Source: Bhargavaea ginsengi
Lineage (GTDB): Bacteria > Bacillota > Bacilli > Bacillales_A > Planococcaceae
Reading direction: 5' to 3'
Assembly: GCF_900109165.1 (NCBI RefSeq)
Contig: NZ_FNZF01000005.1
Location: 1 to 64,000, forward strand
Length of the DNA stretch: 64,000 nucleotides
Position 1 is the first letter of the stretch; each line of letters opens with the position of its first letter. The notes below the pieces were generated by a model. It was not told where the DNA came from and did no database searches. It saw only the letters and a list, made by a program, of their open reading frames with translations. A program made the translations under genes and the position numbers. Positions 17,101 through 25,747 of the stretch are shown one piece after another.

Positions 17101-18849
17101 TTATTGTTCAGGTGTGCCAAGTTCCTGTACCTGGAACAAGTCGTGATAGATACCGCCCTGACCGATCAGTTCGGCATGGGTGCCGCTTTCCTTCAGTTCA
17201 CCGTGGTCGATGACAAAGATATTGTCAGCGTGTGTGATCGTCGAGAGGCGGTGAGCCACAATGATGGTCGTCCGATCATGTGCAAGGCGTTCCAGAGAAT
17301 CCTGAATGAGCGCTTCGCTTTCAAGGTCGAGCGCGGATGTCGCTTCATCAAGGATCAGGATCGGCGGGTTTTTCAGGAATACGCGGGCAATTGCAATCCG
17401 CTGTTTCTGCCCGCCGGAGAGCTTGACGCCCCGCTCCCCGACTTCAGTGGCATATCCTTCAGGAAGCCCCATGATGAAGTCGTGGGCGTTCGCCGCCTTT
17501 GCAGCCTCGATCACTTCTTCATCGGTGGCATCAGGTTTACCCATCAGGATGTTCGATTTGACGGACGCACTGAACAGCAGATTATCCTGCAGGACGATTC
17601 CGATGTTTTTTCTGAGTGATTGGACTGTCACATCGCGGATGTCCTTTCCGTCGATGCGGACCCCTCCGCCCGTGACGTCATAGAATCGCGGAATCAGACT
17701 GATGATCGTCGACTTTCCGCCGCCGCTCATGCCGACGAATGCGACCGTATCGCCAGGGCGGACGGTGAGATTGATGCCTTTCAGCACATCTTCGGCCTCT
17801 TCCTCATAGCGGAAGCGGACATGGTAGAACTCGACCTTGCCCTTGGCTTCCGGCATGACGGATGCTCCCGGCCGGTCGGTAATGTCATACCCTTCATCCA
17901 GCAGTTCGAATACGCGGTCCATTGATGCGACCGACTGGGTAAGCGTCGTGGACGAGTTGACGAGCCGGCGGAGCGGGTTGTACAGACGGTCGATGTAGGC
18001 GATAAACGCGACCATCGTCCCGATTGTCAGGTCTCCGCCGATCACATGCCAGCCCGCATAGGCGATCACAAGCAGCGGGGCAACATCGGTGATCGTGTTG
18101 ACGACGGCAAACGCCTTCGCGTTCCACTTGGTGTGGTCGATTGCGGCATCGAGGAACTCGCCGTTCGTCTCATCGAACAGGCCCTTCTCCCGCTTTTCCA
18201 GGGAAAAGCTTTTGATGACACTCATGCCGGATACTCGTTCATGCAGGTAACTCTGTACGTTTGCAAGCGCCTGGGAACGCACTCTGGTGAGCTCGCGGAG
18301 GCGGCCGAAAAAGTACTTGACGCTCCATGCGTAGAACGGGAAAGCGAGAAGTGTCACGAGGGTCAGCTTCACATCCATCGTCAGCATGATGCCGACCGCG
18401 ATCAGGATGGTTGCCAGGTCGAGCCAGACGTTCATGAGGCCGATCATGACAAAGTTCTTTGTCTGCTCAACATCGTTGATGACCCTGGAGATGACCTCAC
18501 CCGCACGTGTGTTGGAATAATACTTGAGGCTCAGTTTCTGCAGATGTTCGTAAATTTTGCTCCGGATGTCAAAAAGGATCTTATTGGACGTGTATTGGGC
18601 ATAGTACTGCCGGAAATACTCGACCGGCGGCCGGACGAGGAAGAACAGCAGGATGGTGCCGCCGAGCCACCAAAGCAGCTGCTCGCGTTTTTCCGCGGCA
18701 GTCAAGGTGTCCACGATGATGATATTGTCGATGACGATCTTGATGAGATAAGGGATAAAAAGCGGGATTGCGAATTTCAGGATCCCGATAAGTAGCGTCA
18801 GGATAATCATCCAGGTATAAGGTTTAACGAATTTCATGTACCGTTTCAT
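17101..18849 (-). CDS. ygaD: ABC exporter, fused membrane and ATPase domains (YgaD-like)
   Basis: A 582-residue half-transporter that works as a dimer. A six-helix exporter domain (about 1-310) is followed by an ATPase domain with Walker [10 protein letters not shown], signature [15 protein letters not shown], Walker [15 protein letters not shown] and the H-loop [10 protein letters not shown]. The domain order and length fit the multidrug/lipid-flippase-like B family. Synteny (ygaC upstream, sspE beyond) identifies it as the YgaD orthologue, whose substrate is not known. It is separated from ygaC by 66 bp containing an imperfect hairpin (about 18889-18915). Confidence 0.92.
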   Translation of the reverse strand: MKRYMKFVKPYTWMIILTLLIGILKFAIPLFIPYLIKIVIDNIIIVDTLTAAEKREQLLWWLGGTILLFFLVRPPVEYFRQYYAQYTSNKILFDIRSKIYEHLQKLSLKYYSNTRAGEVISRVINDVEQTKNFVMIGLMNVWLDLATILIAVGIMLTMDVKLTLVTLLAFPFYAWSVKYFFGRLRELTRVRSQALANVQSYLHERVSGMSVIKSFSLEKREKGLFDETNGEFLDAAIDHTKWNAKAFAVVNTITDVAPLLVIAYAGWHVIGGDLTIGTMVAFIAYIDRLYNPLRRLVNSSTTLTQSVASMDRVFELLDEGYDITDRPGASVMPEAKGKVEFYHVRFRYEEEAEDVLKGINLTVRPGDTVAFVGMSGGGKSTIISLIPRFYDVTGGGVRIDGKDIRDVTVQSLRKNIGIVLQDNLLFSASVKSNILMGKPDATDEEVIEAAKAANAHDFIMGLPEGYATEVGERGVKLSGGQKQRIAIARVFLKNPPILILDEATSALDLESEALIQDSLERLAHDRTTIIVAHRLSTITHADNIFVIDHGELKESGTHAELIGQGGIYHDLFQVQELGTPEQ

Positions 18850-18915
18850 GCTGCCGATGCTGCATCATCCTTTCAATAAAACAACGGAACAGCCCGCCCG
18901 TTTCGGGGCAGGCTG

Positions 18916-19461
18916 TCATTTCCGTGTCTGGAACTGTTTCTGGAATTCATAACGGGATGTCCAGACGTCGATAAAGTCAGGTGCGAAAGGTCCGCGCCGC
19001 TGCTTGATCCATCCGATCAGTTTATCGACGTTGCGCTGCAGGATCTGATCGATGACGTCAGGATAGTTCATTTTCGCCTTATGGTCTTCGTACTCGTCCT
19101 CATCAAGGATGTTGTAGGACATGTCCGGAAATACTTTCACGTCCAGATCATAGTCGATGTACTTGACCGTATTGTTATCGAAGACGAAAGGAGAGCTCAT
19201 GTTGCAGTAATAGTAAACACCATCGTCCCTCAGCATGCAGATGATATTAAACCAATGCTGCGCGTGAAAATAGACGATGGACGGCTCTCTTGTCAGCCAT
19301 GTCCGGCCGTCGGATTCGATGACCAGCGTCCGTTCGTTTGCACCGATCACTACATTGCGCGTCCCTTTCAGCACCGTCGTTTCCTGCCAGACCCGATGGA
19401 TTTTCCCATCATGCTTGTAGCTGTGAATCTGGATCGTTTCCCCTTCTTTCGGGTTTGCCAT
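18916..19461 (-). CDS. ygaC: DUF402 family nucleoside tri-/diphosphate phosphatase (YgaC)
   Basis: A 181-residue protein of the DUF402/FomD-like fold. Characterised staphylococcal and streptococcal relatives hydrolyse nucleoside tri- and diphosphates (Ntdp). Seen here: the basic N-terminal strands ([22 protein letters not shown]), the metal-site core YYCNMSSPF...[11 protein letters not shown]...[10 protein letters not shown] with clustered acidic residues, and the C-terminal helix ending near FIDVW. The ATG at 19461 has AAGGTGG upstream; a TTG six bases earlier is in frame but closer to the ribosome site. Same position as in B. subtilis. Confidence 0.88.
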   Translation of the reverse strand: MANPKEGETIQIHSYKHDGKIHRVWQETTVLKGTRNVVIGANERTLVIESDGRTWLTREPSIVYFHAQHWFNIICMLRDDGVYYYCNMSSPFVFDNNTVKYIDYDLDVKVFPDMSYNILDEDEYEDHKAKMNYPDVIDQILQRNVDKLIGWIKQRRGPFAPDFIDVWTSRYEFQKQFQTRK

Positions 19462-19545
19462 AATCAACCCACCTTTGTCTGACGGCTGTTCGGAATGTTT
19501 TTGTATCGTTCTATTATATCAATGAACCCCTGAAAGCGAAATCAA

Positions 19546-19577
19546 AAAGAGCCGGCAGGGCAAATTGCCCCGCCGGC
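19546..19577 (-). terminator. terminator of sspE
   Basis: GCCGGC-A-GGGCAA pairs with TTGCCCC-GCCGGC (19551-19577), followed by TCTTTTT on the minus strand, downstream of the SASP gene. Confidence 0.8.
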
Positions 19578-19598
19578 CGGTGGTTTCCATCCATTCCG

Positions 19599-19853
19599 TT
19601 ATTTGTTGAAGCGATTGTTCGCGCGACCAGAGTTTTGCTGCTTTTTAGCTTCAGACTGCTGGTTTTGGCGACGAACCTGCTGCACGTCCGTTTCAGAGCC
19701 GAACTCTTCGTTGCGGATCTGTTTACGGACTTGCTGGATGTCCGTCTCAGTGCCGAATTCTTCGCGCTGAGGCTGCTGCTGGTTATTGCGCTGGTTGTTG
19801 CGTTGGTTGCGCTCCTCCTGCTGGTTACGCTGCCTGTCGTTGTTCTTCGTCAT
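19599..19853 (-). CDS. sspE: Gamma-type small acid-soluble spore protein
   Basis: An 84-residue Gln/Asn/Arg-rich protein with two copies of the gamma-SASP repeat: EEFGTETDIQQVRKQ (about 31-45) and EEFGSETDVQQVRRQ (about 49-63). Each contains the GPR protease-type site E-F-x-(S/T)-E-T. Gamma SASPs are amino-acid stores in the spore core and are degraded at germination. GGAGGTG precedes the ATG. A sigma-G-type promoter lies just upstream. Good evidence that the organism has a sporulation programme. Confidence 0.96.
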   Translation of the reverse strand: MTKNNDRQRNQQEERNQRNNQRNNQQQPQREEFGTETDIQQVRKQIRNEEFGSETDVQQVRRQNQQSEAKKQQNSGRANNRFNK

Positions 19854-19876
19854 GGATTTCTCACCTCCGTGCTCAA

Positions 19877-19907
19877 TATGATGGCTCGGAGGCGACTGGA
19901 ATATTCA
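19877..19907 (-). promoter_or_regulatory. sigma-G (forespore) type promoter of sspE
   Basis: On the minus strand TGAATA (19902-19907), an 18-bp spacer and CATCATA (19877-19883). This fits the known sigma-F/G consensus (TGAATA, CATNNTA), as expected for SASP genes. Confidence 0.8.
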
Positions 19908-20016
19908 ACTGGTTAATATTTCATTTTTAACAAAACAGGCTTTTCGGACGAACGTTCGCTTTCACAGCCAGCGTGTACATAATCCGCCTCCCGAAAGTAC
20001 CGCCGGACGCGCTTGC

Positions 20017-21069
20017 TCAGACCCCGAGTGCCGCCCTCACCTTTTTCGTCGGATTGGGTAAAGTAAGAGCATCGAGATCCTCAGGCAGGAACCAGCCGCT
20101 GCGGTCTGCCGGCGTTCCAACTTCAGGGACGGACGCGGTGTAGGCCGTAACCTCCCAGATCCGGTGGGTGAACACATGGCGGAAACGGACCGCTTCTTCA
20201 AGCGTACCGACCGATAAACCGTGGCGTTCAGAGATGATGCGGACGGCTTCTTCCGGATCTCCGGTTTCCGCTGTCGGGAACTGCCACATGCCTGCGAGAA
20301 GCCCTTCATCCGGCCTTTGCTCCATGAGCCAGCGGCCTCCACTATCTTGGAGGACGATCACGGTATGCGGGAAGGACTGCTGCTTTTTCTTTTTGGATTT
20401 GACCGGCAGCTCTTCTTCCCTGCCTTCATGATAAGCACCGCAGAATTCCCTCACCGGGCAAAGGAGGCATTTAGGCCGCCTCGGTGTGCAGATAACAGCG
20501 CCGAGTTCCATGAGCCCCTGGTTAAACGAAGATGGATCCTCCTTGTCGATGAGGTCCATGACCGCCTCTTCAAACAGCCGGCGGGTCTTCGGCTTGGCGA
20601 TATCGTCATCGATCAGCAGGATCCGCGACAACACACGCATGACGTTTCCGTCGACCGCAGGCGCAGGAATGCCGTAGGCGATGCTCATGACCGCTCCTTC
20701 CGTATACGGCCCGACGCCTTTCAGCTTTCCGAAACTTTCCGGATCGGCCGGTACTTCGCCATAAGTTTCATAAGCTTCCCTGACCGCCGACTGCAGATTG
20801 CGGGCCCGCGAATAATAGCCGAGGCCTTCCCACATTTTCATCAATTCATCTTCCGGTGCATATGCAAGTTCTTTCATATCGGAAAAACGCTCGGTGAAAC
20901 GGGCATAATAAGGGATGACCGTGTCGACCCGCGTCTGTTGAAGCATCACTTCAGAAATCCATATATGATACGGGTTACGGGTGCGCCGCCAGGGCAGGTC
21001 GCGCTTTTCTTCGCGATACCAGCCGGTCAGCGAATCCCTGAATCCTTCTTTCCAATTCAACGGCTTCAC
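20017..21069 (-). CDS. mutY: A/G-specific adenine DNA glycosylase MutY
   Basis: A 350-residue base-excision repair enzyme that removes adenine mispaired with 8-oxoguanine. The N-terminus has LPWRRTRNPYHIWISEVMLQQTRVDTVIPYY with the catalytic Glu. A helix-hairpin-helix GVGPYT is followed by the catalytic Asp in VDGNVMRVLSR. The 4Fe-4S loop is C-x6-C-x2-C-x5-C (CTPRRPKCLLCPVREFC). The C-terminal NUDIX-like 8-oxoG recognition domain starts near residue 230. In B. subtilis the homologue yfhQ has the same neighbours. It diverges from yfhP. Confidence 0.95.
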   Translation of the reverse strand: MKPLNWKEGFRDSLTGWYREEKRDLPWRRTRNPYHIWISEVMLQQTRVDTVIPYYARFTERFSDMKELAYAPEDELMKMWEGLGYYSRARNLQSAVREAYETYGEVPADPESFGKLKGVGPYTEGAVMSIAYGIPAPAVDGNVMRVLSRILLIDDDIAKPKTRRLFEEAVMDLIDKEDPSSFNQGLMELGAVICTPRRPKCLLCPVREFCGAYHEGREEELPVKSKKKKQQSFPHTVIVLQDSGGRWLMEQRPDEGLLAGMWQFPTAETGDPEEAVRIISERHGLSVGTLEEAVRFRHVFTHRIWEVTAYTASVPEVGTPADRSGWFLPEDLDALTLPNPTKKVRAALGV

Positions 21070-21179
21070 GTAATGCCTCCTGTTCGTGTTATGCTACGAT
21101 TACGCTGAAACATTCAAGGGTATATTATTGTGTATATACCGGACTTCAACGCGTCCGGCCAGAAAGGGGGATGGCGCAG

Positions 21180-22166
21180 TTGGACACTGGAACCCATATC
21201 GTCATGGGACTTGCGCTGTGCGGCCTGGCACAGGCCGACCCTCTCGTGGCGGAACATGTGTCGACGGCGACTGCCGTCTATGCGGGACTTATGCTCGGTT
21301 CACAGGCACCGGATGTGGATACCGTCCTGAAACTCAGAAACAACGCGGTCTATATCCGGAACCATCGGGGATTCACCCATGGGATTCCGATGGTCCTCGC
21401 CTGGCCGCTCATCATCTCGCTCCCCCTCTCGCTGATCCTGCCGGAAGCCAATCTTCTCCATCTATGGCTTTGGACACAGCTTGCGGTCTTTCTCCACGTG
21501 TTCGTTGACATTTTCAACTCCTACGGGACGCAGGCGCTCCGGCCGTTCTCGCAACAGTGGGTGGCACTCGGCGTCATCAACACCTTTGACCCGATCATTT
21601 TCTTTGCCCATATCGCGGCTTTGACCGCATGGTTTTTCGGGGCCGACCCGGTGCTGACGATGCTGATGCTGTATGCGTTGCTGACGCTTTACTATATCAT
21701 CAGGTTTTCCGTCCAGACGGCAGTCCGCCATGCCGTCCGGAATACCATTCCGGATGCAGGCGACATCATCATTGCGCCGACGATGCGGTTTTACCAGTGG
21801 CGGATTGCCGCATGCTCCGACACTCACCACTACGTGGGCCGGGCATACGGCCGCTCCATCACCATCCTGGATAAATTCCCCCGCAGGCCGATACCGGAAA
21901 ATGATCTCGTCAAGGTCGCTTTCGAAGACCCGAATTTCAGGGCATTCATTGCGTTCTCCCCGATTTACCGGTGGGAGATCACCGACCTCGGGTCCGTCTG
22001 TGAAGTGCGGCTGATCGACCTGCGCTACCGCAGCAAAGAATATTATCCGTTTGTCGCGGTTGCCCATATCGACGAGGACATGGAGATCCGCAACTCCTTC
22101 ACCGGCTGGATCTTCAGTGAGGATAAGTTAAGGAAAAAATTAAGTTTCGCTCACGAAGAGGGCTGA
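21180..22166 (+). CDS. yfhP: YfhP-like membrane-bound metal-dependent hydrolase
   Basis: A 328-residue protein of the YdjM/YfhP (DUF457-type) family of predicted membrane-bound metal-dependent hydrolases. N-terminal DTGTHIVMG, QAPDVD and HRGFTHG carry the conserved His/Asp residues, embedded among about four helices (to residue about 190). A soluble C-terminal domain follows. The TTG at 21180 is the probable start: AAAGGGGG is 9 nt upstream, and the protein then begins MDTGTH as in its relatives. The ATG at 21171 overlaps the spacer. B. subtilis YfhP represses fatty-acid-linked and nearby genes in some reports, but no such role is shown here. Confidence 0.85.
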   Translation: MDTGTHIVMGLALCGLAQADPLVAEHVSTATAVYAGLMLGSQAPDVDTVLKLRNNAVYIRNHRGFTHGIPMVLAWPLIISLPLSLILPEANLLHLWLWTQLAVFLHVFVDIFNSYGTQALRPFSQQWVALGVINTFDPIIFFAHIAALTAWFFGADPVLTMLMLYALLTLYYIIRFSVQTAVRHAVRNTIPDAGDIIIAPTMRFYQWRIAACSDTHHYVGRAYGRSITILDKFPRRPIPENDLVKVAFEDPNFRAFIAFSPIYRWEITDLGSVCEVRLIDLRYRSKEYYPFVAVAHIDEDMEIRNSFTGWIFSEDKLRKKLSFAHEEG

Positions 22167-22170
22167 AAAC

Positions 22171-22310
22171 AAAAGCGCAAGCGCCCGCAAAGCAACGCAC
22201 AAACTGGAACCCTTCGAAATGAGATAAAGGAAACACGGTGAGGTACGAACCGATGTTGACTTATCGCAGTGGAGAAGAGTGAAGTTTGCCAGTTGTTGGG
22301 CGCTGGAGCT
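22171..22310 (+). repeat. dispersed 140-bp hairpin repeat, copy 1 (pair with 50734)
   Basis: About 80% identical to 50734-50873. The ends pair (AAGCGCCC...GGGCGC), and successive inner segments also pair: AGCAAC/GTTGTT, CAAACT/AGTTTG, GATAA/TTATC, CGGT/ACCG. It starts five bases after the yfhP stop. No transposase-like reading frame is present. Similar elements are, as far as I remember, common between genes in Bacillaceae. Confidence 0.8.
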
Positions 22311-22377
22311 GGATGTGGCCAAACGTGAATAATATGATTCGCAGAGTAAAGTTTTAGAATTCCCTTGGCTGCATGGG

Positions 22378-22412
22378 AAACCGCCGGACCGGGATGGCCT
22401 GGCGGTTTTTTT
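22378..22412 (+). terminator. terminator between yfhP and yfhJ
   Basis: AAACCGCC (22378-22385) pairs with GGCGGTTT (22401-22408), followed by seven T. It lies after the repeat, so the repeat is likely part of the yfhP transcript. Confidence 0.8.
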
Positions 22413-22423
22413 CGTGTGCGGAT

Positions 22424-22693
22424 TCAGTGAAACGTCCCATCTTCACCAAGCAGTTCCCTGATTCTTGGGTTGGAGGCGACAAATTCGTCTAGCCGGCCTC
22501 CGTATGCATCGATCCATCTCAGAATCATCTGGGCGGACTGTTCTTCGTCCATCAGTCCGTACCCCGCCTTAGCATAGGAGGATTCGATGTCGGACACCAT
22601 GAGTTCAATCCAGGTCCTCGCACTGTGTGCAGATAACTGGTCATTGCTTTCCATCAGTCGGGCAGCCAGACGTTCGGTCATATCCGGTGACAT
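22424..22693 (-). CDS. yfhJ: YfhJ-like WVELL domain protein
   Basis: An 89-residue soluble protein with the YfhJ pattern: ARTWIELMVSDIESSYAKAGYG (the WVELL-type stretch) and, later, MILRWIDAYGGRLDEF. Function unknown. ATG 22693 has AAAGGGAAG about 8 nt upstream; an in-frame GTG at 22702 would overlap the end of yfhH. It follows yfhH and recX on the same strand in the order known from Bacillus. Confidence 0.8.
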   Translation of the reverse strand: MSPDMTERLAARLMESNDQLSAHSARTWIELMVSDIESSYAKAGYGLMDEEQSAQMILRWIDAYGGRLDEFVASNPRIRELLGEDGTFH

Positions 22694-22698
22694 CCGGA

Positions 22699-23028
22699 TC
22701 ACTTCCCTTTCTTGAGATTCTGGAGCATCGAAATCGGCAATGCCTCTGTATGAAGTTCTCCGCCCAGGCGGTGGCCCCAGGCAAAGCGCCCTTTCAGGTA
22801 GTCCACCTGGAAAAAGTTCCCCTCATCACCGAGGATCCGGTACACTTCCCCAGGGATGATCTCTTTCGGGTCCATCATGTAAGCCTGCGCCATGAGGGCT
22901 TTCCTTTCGTATACCGCGAATTCATTAATGATGCCGAGCTGCTCGGCTTTGCGCGCTTTTTCTTTGAGACGGGCAATTTCCTGCCTGAGTTCATGCTCCG
23001 TCATCTCGCTATAGTTTTTCTCATTCAT
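22699..23028 (-). CDS. yfhH: YfhH family protein (DUF1811)
   Basis: A 109-residue protein. The N-terminal helix YSEMTEHELRQEIARLKEKARKAEQ is followed by NEFAVYERKALMAQAYMMDP and a small beta domain (PGEVYRILGDEG...FAWGHRL...EALPISML) with an SH3-like appearance. It matches YfhH of Bacillus (DUF1811), of unknown function. It overlaps the recX end by 8 bp, so translation is probably coupled. Confidence 0.88.
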   Translation of the reverse strand: MNEKNYSEMTEHELRQEIARLKEKARKAEQLGIINEFAVYERKALMAQAYMMDPKEIIPGEVYRILGDEGNFFQVDYLKGRFAWGHRLGGELHTEALPISMLQNLKKGK

Positions 23029-23839
23029 CTTCCGTTTCTTCCTCCTTAGCTTCGATGAACCGGCTGATCCGCTCCAGCGGTATTCCTTTCTGGTACATCG
23101 CCTGCTGCACGCGGCGCCGAAGTTCTCTCCCGCTGTGTTTTCTGCTGTATGTGCGCCATGCTTTTTCGCCCGTTTTCTCAGTCAGCTCGTCCCATGCCTC
23201 TTCTTCAGGCTCTAGCTCAGAGCCGATCCGCTCGATCGCCGTACTGATGACATCATAGGAATAACCCTTTCTCATCAGTGAATCCTGGATTTTCTGGCGG
23301 ATCTGCTGAGGTGTCTTTCCGGATGAACGCGCAGCGACTTTCCTTGCCAGCTCTTCTGCCAGCTCCAGCTGTTCTTCCCCGGAAAACAACTCGAGCGCTT
23401 TTTCCTGGAGATCTTTGCTGATGCCTTTGCGGGCCATTTCCTGCCGGATCGCTCCGGGGCCTTTTTTGGCGGTTCGCTTGCGGGTCTCAAGCAACGCCTT
23501 TGAAAACGAATCATCATCCAGGAATTTCTGATCCTTCAGCTTACGGATTGCTTCAAGCGCGACCGCCTCACCAAATCCTGCCGCCATCAGTTTTTCCTTG
23601 ACCTCATGCTCGCTCCGCATTCGGAAGCCGAGAAAGTGGAGAGCCTTATTATATGCTTTTCGTATTTCATCACCGAAGATGATTTCGTCAATCTCCCAGT
23701 CGTCGAGCACCTTCCCCTTGGTCAGGCCAAACTGGATCAGCACCTGCTCATCGGCACTGAATGAATATTTTCCATCAAGGAATATATTATATCGTTCCGC
23801 ATTGTTTTTCTGCGTGGAAATCTTGGTGATTTCGGGCAT
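23021..23839 (-). CDS. recX: Recombination regulator RecX
   Basis: A 272-residue modulator of the RecA filament. It has tandem three-helix repeats typical of the longer Firmicute RecX: LHFLGFRMRSEHEVKEKLMAAGF (about 68-90), RKRTAKKGPGAIRQEMARKGI (about 122-142) and RQKIQDSLMRKGYSYDVISTAI (about 180-201). A last copy ends at QQAMYQKGIPLERISRFI. The first 60 residues are an N-terminal extension (ITKISTQKNNAERYNIFLDGKYSFSAD) found in Bacillus RecX (YfhG). First gene of the recX-yfhH-yfhJ group. Confidence 0.93.
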   Translation of the reverse strand: MPEITKISTQKNNAERYNIFLDGKYSFSADEQVLIQFGLTKGKVLDDWEIDEIIFGDEIRKAYNKALHFLGFRMRSEHEVKEKLMAAGFGEAVALEAIRKLKDQKFLDDDSFSKALLETRKRTAKKGPGAIRQEMARKGISKDLQEKALELFSGEEQLELAEELARKVAARSSGKTPQQIRQKIQDSLMRKGYSYDVISTAIERIGSELEPEEEAWDELTEKTGEKAWRTYSRKHSGRELRRRVQQAMYQKGIPLERISRFIEAKEEETEDE

Positions 23840-23950
23840 TTGCCGTACCCCCAGTCTTCCTTCCCATTATACCTGTTCGGCGGGATTCCTTCACTCATGC
23901 GGCATATGAGCGAAAACGGGTATACTGGTCAGAAATGGAGGGATGCGGAT

Positions 23951-24850
23951 ATGAGAGTGGCCATCGCGGGTGGAAGCGGATTTCTGGGTTCAGTCCTTAT
24001 CAGATTACTGGAGGAAAACGGTCATGAGGCCATTATTTTGACAAGGCATCCGGACACTTCCGGCAATATCCGCATGGTCGGATATCTAAAGGACGGAGCC
24101 TTTCCTGAACGGGAACTAGGCGATATCGATGCCTTCGTCAACCTGGCCGGCACCTCGATCAATGCAGGCAGGTGGACGGAGCGACGGAAACAGGACATCC
24201 TTTCAAGCAGGATCGCAGCGACAAACGAAGTTATCAGGATCATCCGGGCAATGGAAAAGAAACCGGAAGTGCTTGTGAATGCAAGTGCTGTCGGTGTTTA
24301 CCCGACGTCCGAAACCGCGATCTACAGTGAGGAAGGTCAGACCGGCAATGACTTTCTCGCGGATGTCGTGAAGACTTGGGAACACCGCGCATCTGAAGCC
24401 GGAAAAGAAGGTGTCCGGACCGTATTCATGCGTTTTGGCGTAATCCTTGGAAAAGATGAAGGGGCACTGCCGCTGATCGCCCTTCCCTACCGGTTGTTCG
24501 CCGGCGGAACAATCGGTTCCGGACGCCAGTGGGTCAGCTGGATCCACGTGCTTGATGCCGCACGTGCCATCCTTTTTGCGATCGAAAATAAGCATGTTAC
24601 GGGCCCGGTCAATACCGTCGCCCCCAATCCGCTCCGCATGAAAGAGTTTGGCAAGACGGTCGGCCGCGTACTCGGCAGGCCTCACTTTATGCCGGTTCCC
24701 GCGTTTGCTCTAAAAACGGCACTCGGGGAAAAAAGCCTTCTCGTCCTCGAGGGCCAGCGCGTCGCGCCAGCCAAGCTCGGCGCCCACGGTTTCCTTTTCC
24801 GATATCCTGAAGCGGAAGATGCACTCCGCGATATTTTAAAAAAAGAATAA
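23951..24850 (+). CDS. yfhF: TIGR01777-type NAD-dependent epimerase (YfhF-like)
   Basis: A 299-residue extended short-chain dehydrogenase. Rossmann motif GGSGFLG (residues 7-13), then VNLAGTSIN, the catalytic-site region NASAVGVYP, WEHRA, VFMRFGVILG, and a conserved C-terminal domain (GSGRQWVSWIHVLDAARAI). ATG 23951 is preceded by GGAGGGATGCGGAT; in-frame codons further up encode an unrelated sequence. Substrate unknown; the family is often named sugar-nucleotide epimerase-like. Divergent from recX, as in B. subtilis. Confidence 0.88.
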   Translation: MRVAIAGGSGFLGSVLIRLLEENGHEAIILTRHPDTSGNIRMVGYLKDGAFPERELGDIDAFVNLAGTSINAGRWTERRKQDILSSRIAATNEVIRIIRAMEKKPEVLVNASAVGVYPTSETAIYSEEGQTGNDFLADVVKTWEHRASEAGKEGVRTVFMRFGVILGKDEGALPLIALPYRLFAGGTIGSGRQWVSWIHVLDAARAILFAIENKHVTGPVNTVAPNPLRMKEFGKTVGRVLGRPHFMPVPAFALKTALGEKSLLVLEGQRVAPAKLGAHGFLFRYPEAEDALRDILKKE

Positions 24851-24864
24851 CCTGACGGATCCTG

Positions 24865-24898
24865 CGCAACCTACGAGAAAACGAAAGGTTGCGTTTTT
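24865..24898 (+). terminator. terminator-like hairpin touching the pdaA start codon
   Basis: CGCAACCT (24865-24872) pairs with AGGTTGCG (24886-24893), followed by TTTTT directly against the pdaA ATG at 24899. The only ribosome-site-like sequence for pdaA (AAAGG, 24884-24888) overlaps the 3' arm. Confidence 0.65.
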
Positions 24899-25693
24899 AT
24901 GTTCAGAAACCACATCGCCGGTTTCGCGCTGGCTGCGGTGCTGATTGCCGTTGGACTCGTGATTAGCCCCTTCACGGCAGAGGCCGGTGAGTTCCACTGG
25001 GGTTTTAAAAAGGCGACAGACGGTATTCCTCCGGATGCAGGCGCGGAGATGAACACTCTCCTCGAAAAAAACGGCGCCCTTTATAAAGGATCACCGGAGA
25101 AAAAGATCATCTATCTCACATTCGACAACGGCTATGAAGCAGGATACACCGAGTCGATCCTCGACACTTTAAAGAAAGAAGACATTTCGGCGACCTTCTT
25201 CCTCACAGGGCATTACCTGGAGAGCGCCGGAGACCTCGTCAAACGGATGGTCAAGGACGGCCATACAATTGGCAACCACTCTTACGGACATCCGAACATG
25301 GCAAAAATGTCACCGGCGGAGATGGAAGCCGAATGGAAAAAGTTCGATGACCGCCTCAAGGAGGTCGCCGGCGTCAAACGGACACATTATGCCCGGCCGC
25401 CGGAAGGCATCTTTAATGAGCAGGTGCTCAAGACCGGCAATAAGCTCGGCTACCGCCACATCTTCTGGTCAGTCGCATTTGTCGACTGGCACAGGGACCG
25501 TAAGCTCGGCGGCCAGTATGCTTACGGCGAGCTGATGAAACAGCTTCATCCGGGTGCCGTCGTCCTCATGCACACCGTCTCTCCTGACAACTCAGACGGA
25601 CTCCCTGACTTTATCCGGGATGCAAAAAAGCAGGGCTACACATTCGGCACGCTGGACGAACTGGTGGAAGAGGCATTCATGCCGGACCTGTAA
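24899..25693 (+). CDS. pdaA: Delta-lactam-forming polysaccharide deacetylase PdaA
   Basis: A 264-residue exported enzyme that de-N-acetylates muramic acid in spore-cortex peptidoglycan, giving the muramic delta-lactam needed for germination. Signal peptide to about residue 29 (TAEAG). NodB domain: motif 1 is TFDNG (74-78), the PdaA variant of TFDDG. The metal histidines are His127 and His131 (HTIGNHSYGHP). ARPPEGIFNEQVL and FWSVAFVDW follow, and the last motif is HPGAVVLMHTVS. The sequence follows B. subtilis PdaA closely along its length. No clear sigma-G promoter was found. The start codon abuts a terminator-like hairpin. Confidence 0.92.
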   Translation: MFRNHIAGFALAAVLIAVGLVISPFTAEAGEFHWGFKKATDGIPPDAGAEMNTLLEKNGALYKGSPEKKIIYLTFDNGYEAGYTESILDTLKKEDISATFFLTGHYLESAGDLVKRMVKDGHTIGNHSYGHPNMAKMSPAEMEAEWKKFDDRLKEVAGVKRTHYARPPEGIFNEQVLKTGNKLGYRHIFWSVAFVDWHRDRKLGGQYAYGELMKQLHPGAVVLMHTVSPDNSDGLPDFIRDAKKQGYTFGTLDELVEEAFMPDL

Positions 25694-25703
25694 GTGAACA
25701 AGC

Positions 25704-25740
25704 AAACGGCAAGGACATTGGCGTCCTTGCCGTTTCTTTG
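25704..25740. terminator. terminator between pdaA and the MFS gene
   Basis: AAACGGCAAGGAC (25704-25716) pairs with GTCCTTGCCGTTT (25723-25735), followed by CTTTG. It serves the convergent genes pdaA and the transporter. Confidence 0.85.
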
Positions 25741-25747
25741 GTCCCTA

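Noticed and set aside
20221-21108. 295-codon plus-strand frame opposite mutY
   Set aside because: Antisense shadow; mutY has all catalytic and FeS-cluster residues.
22140-22322. Shadow frame inside dispersed repeat copy 1 (a similar one is in copy 2 near 50719-50880)
   Set aside because: The same translated shadow recurs only because the repeat is similar. No ribosome site, and the hairpin explains the conservation.
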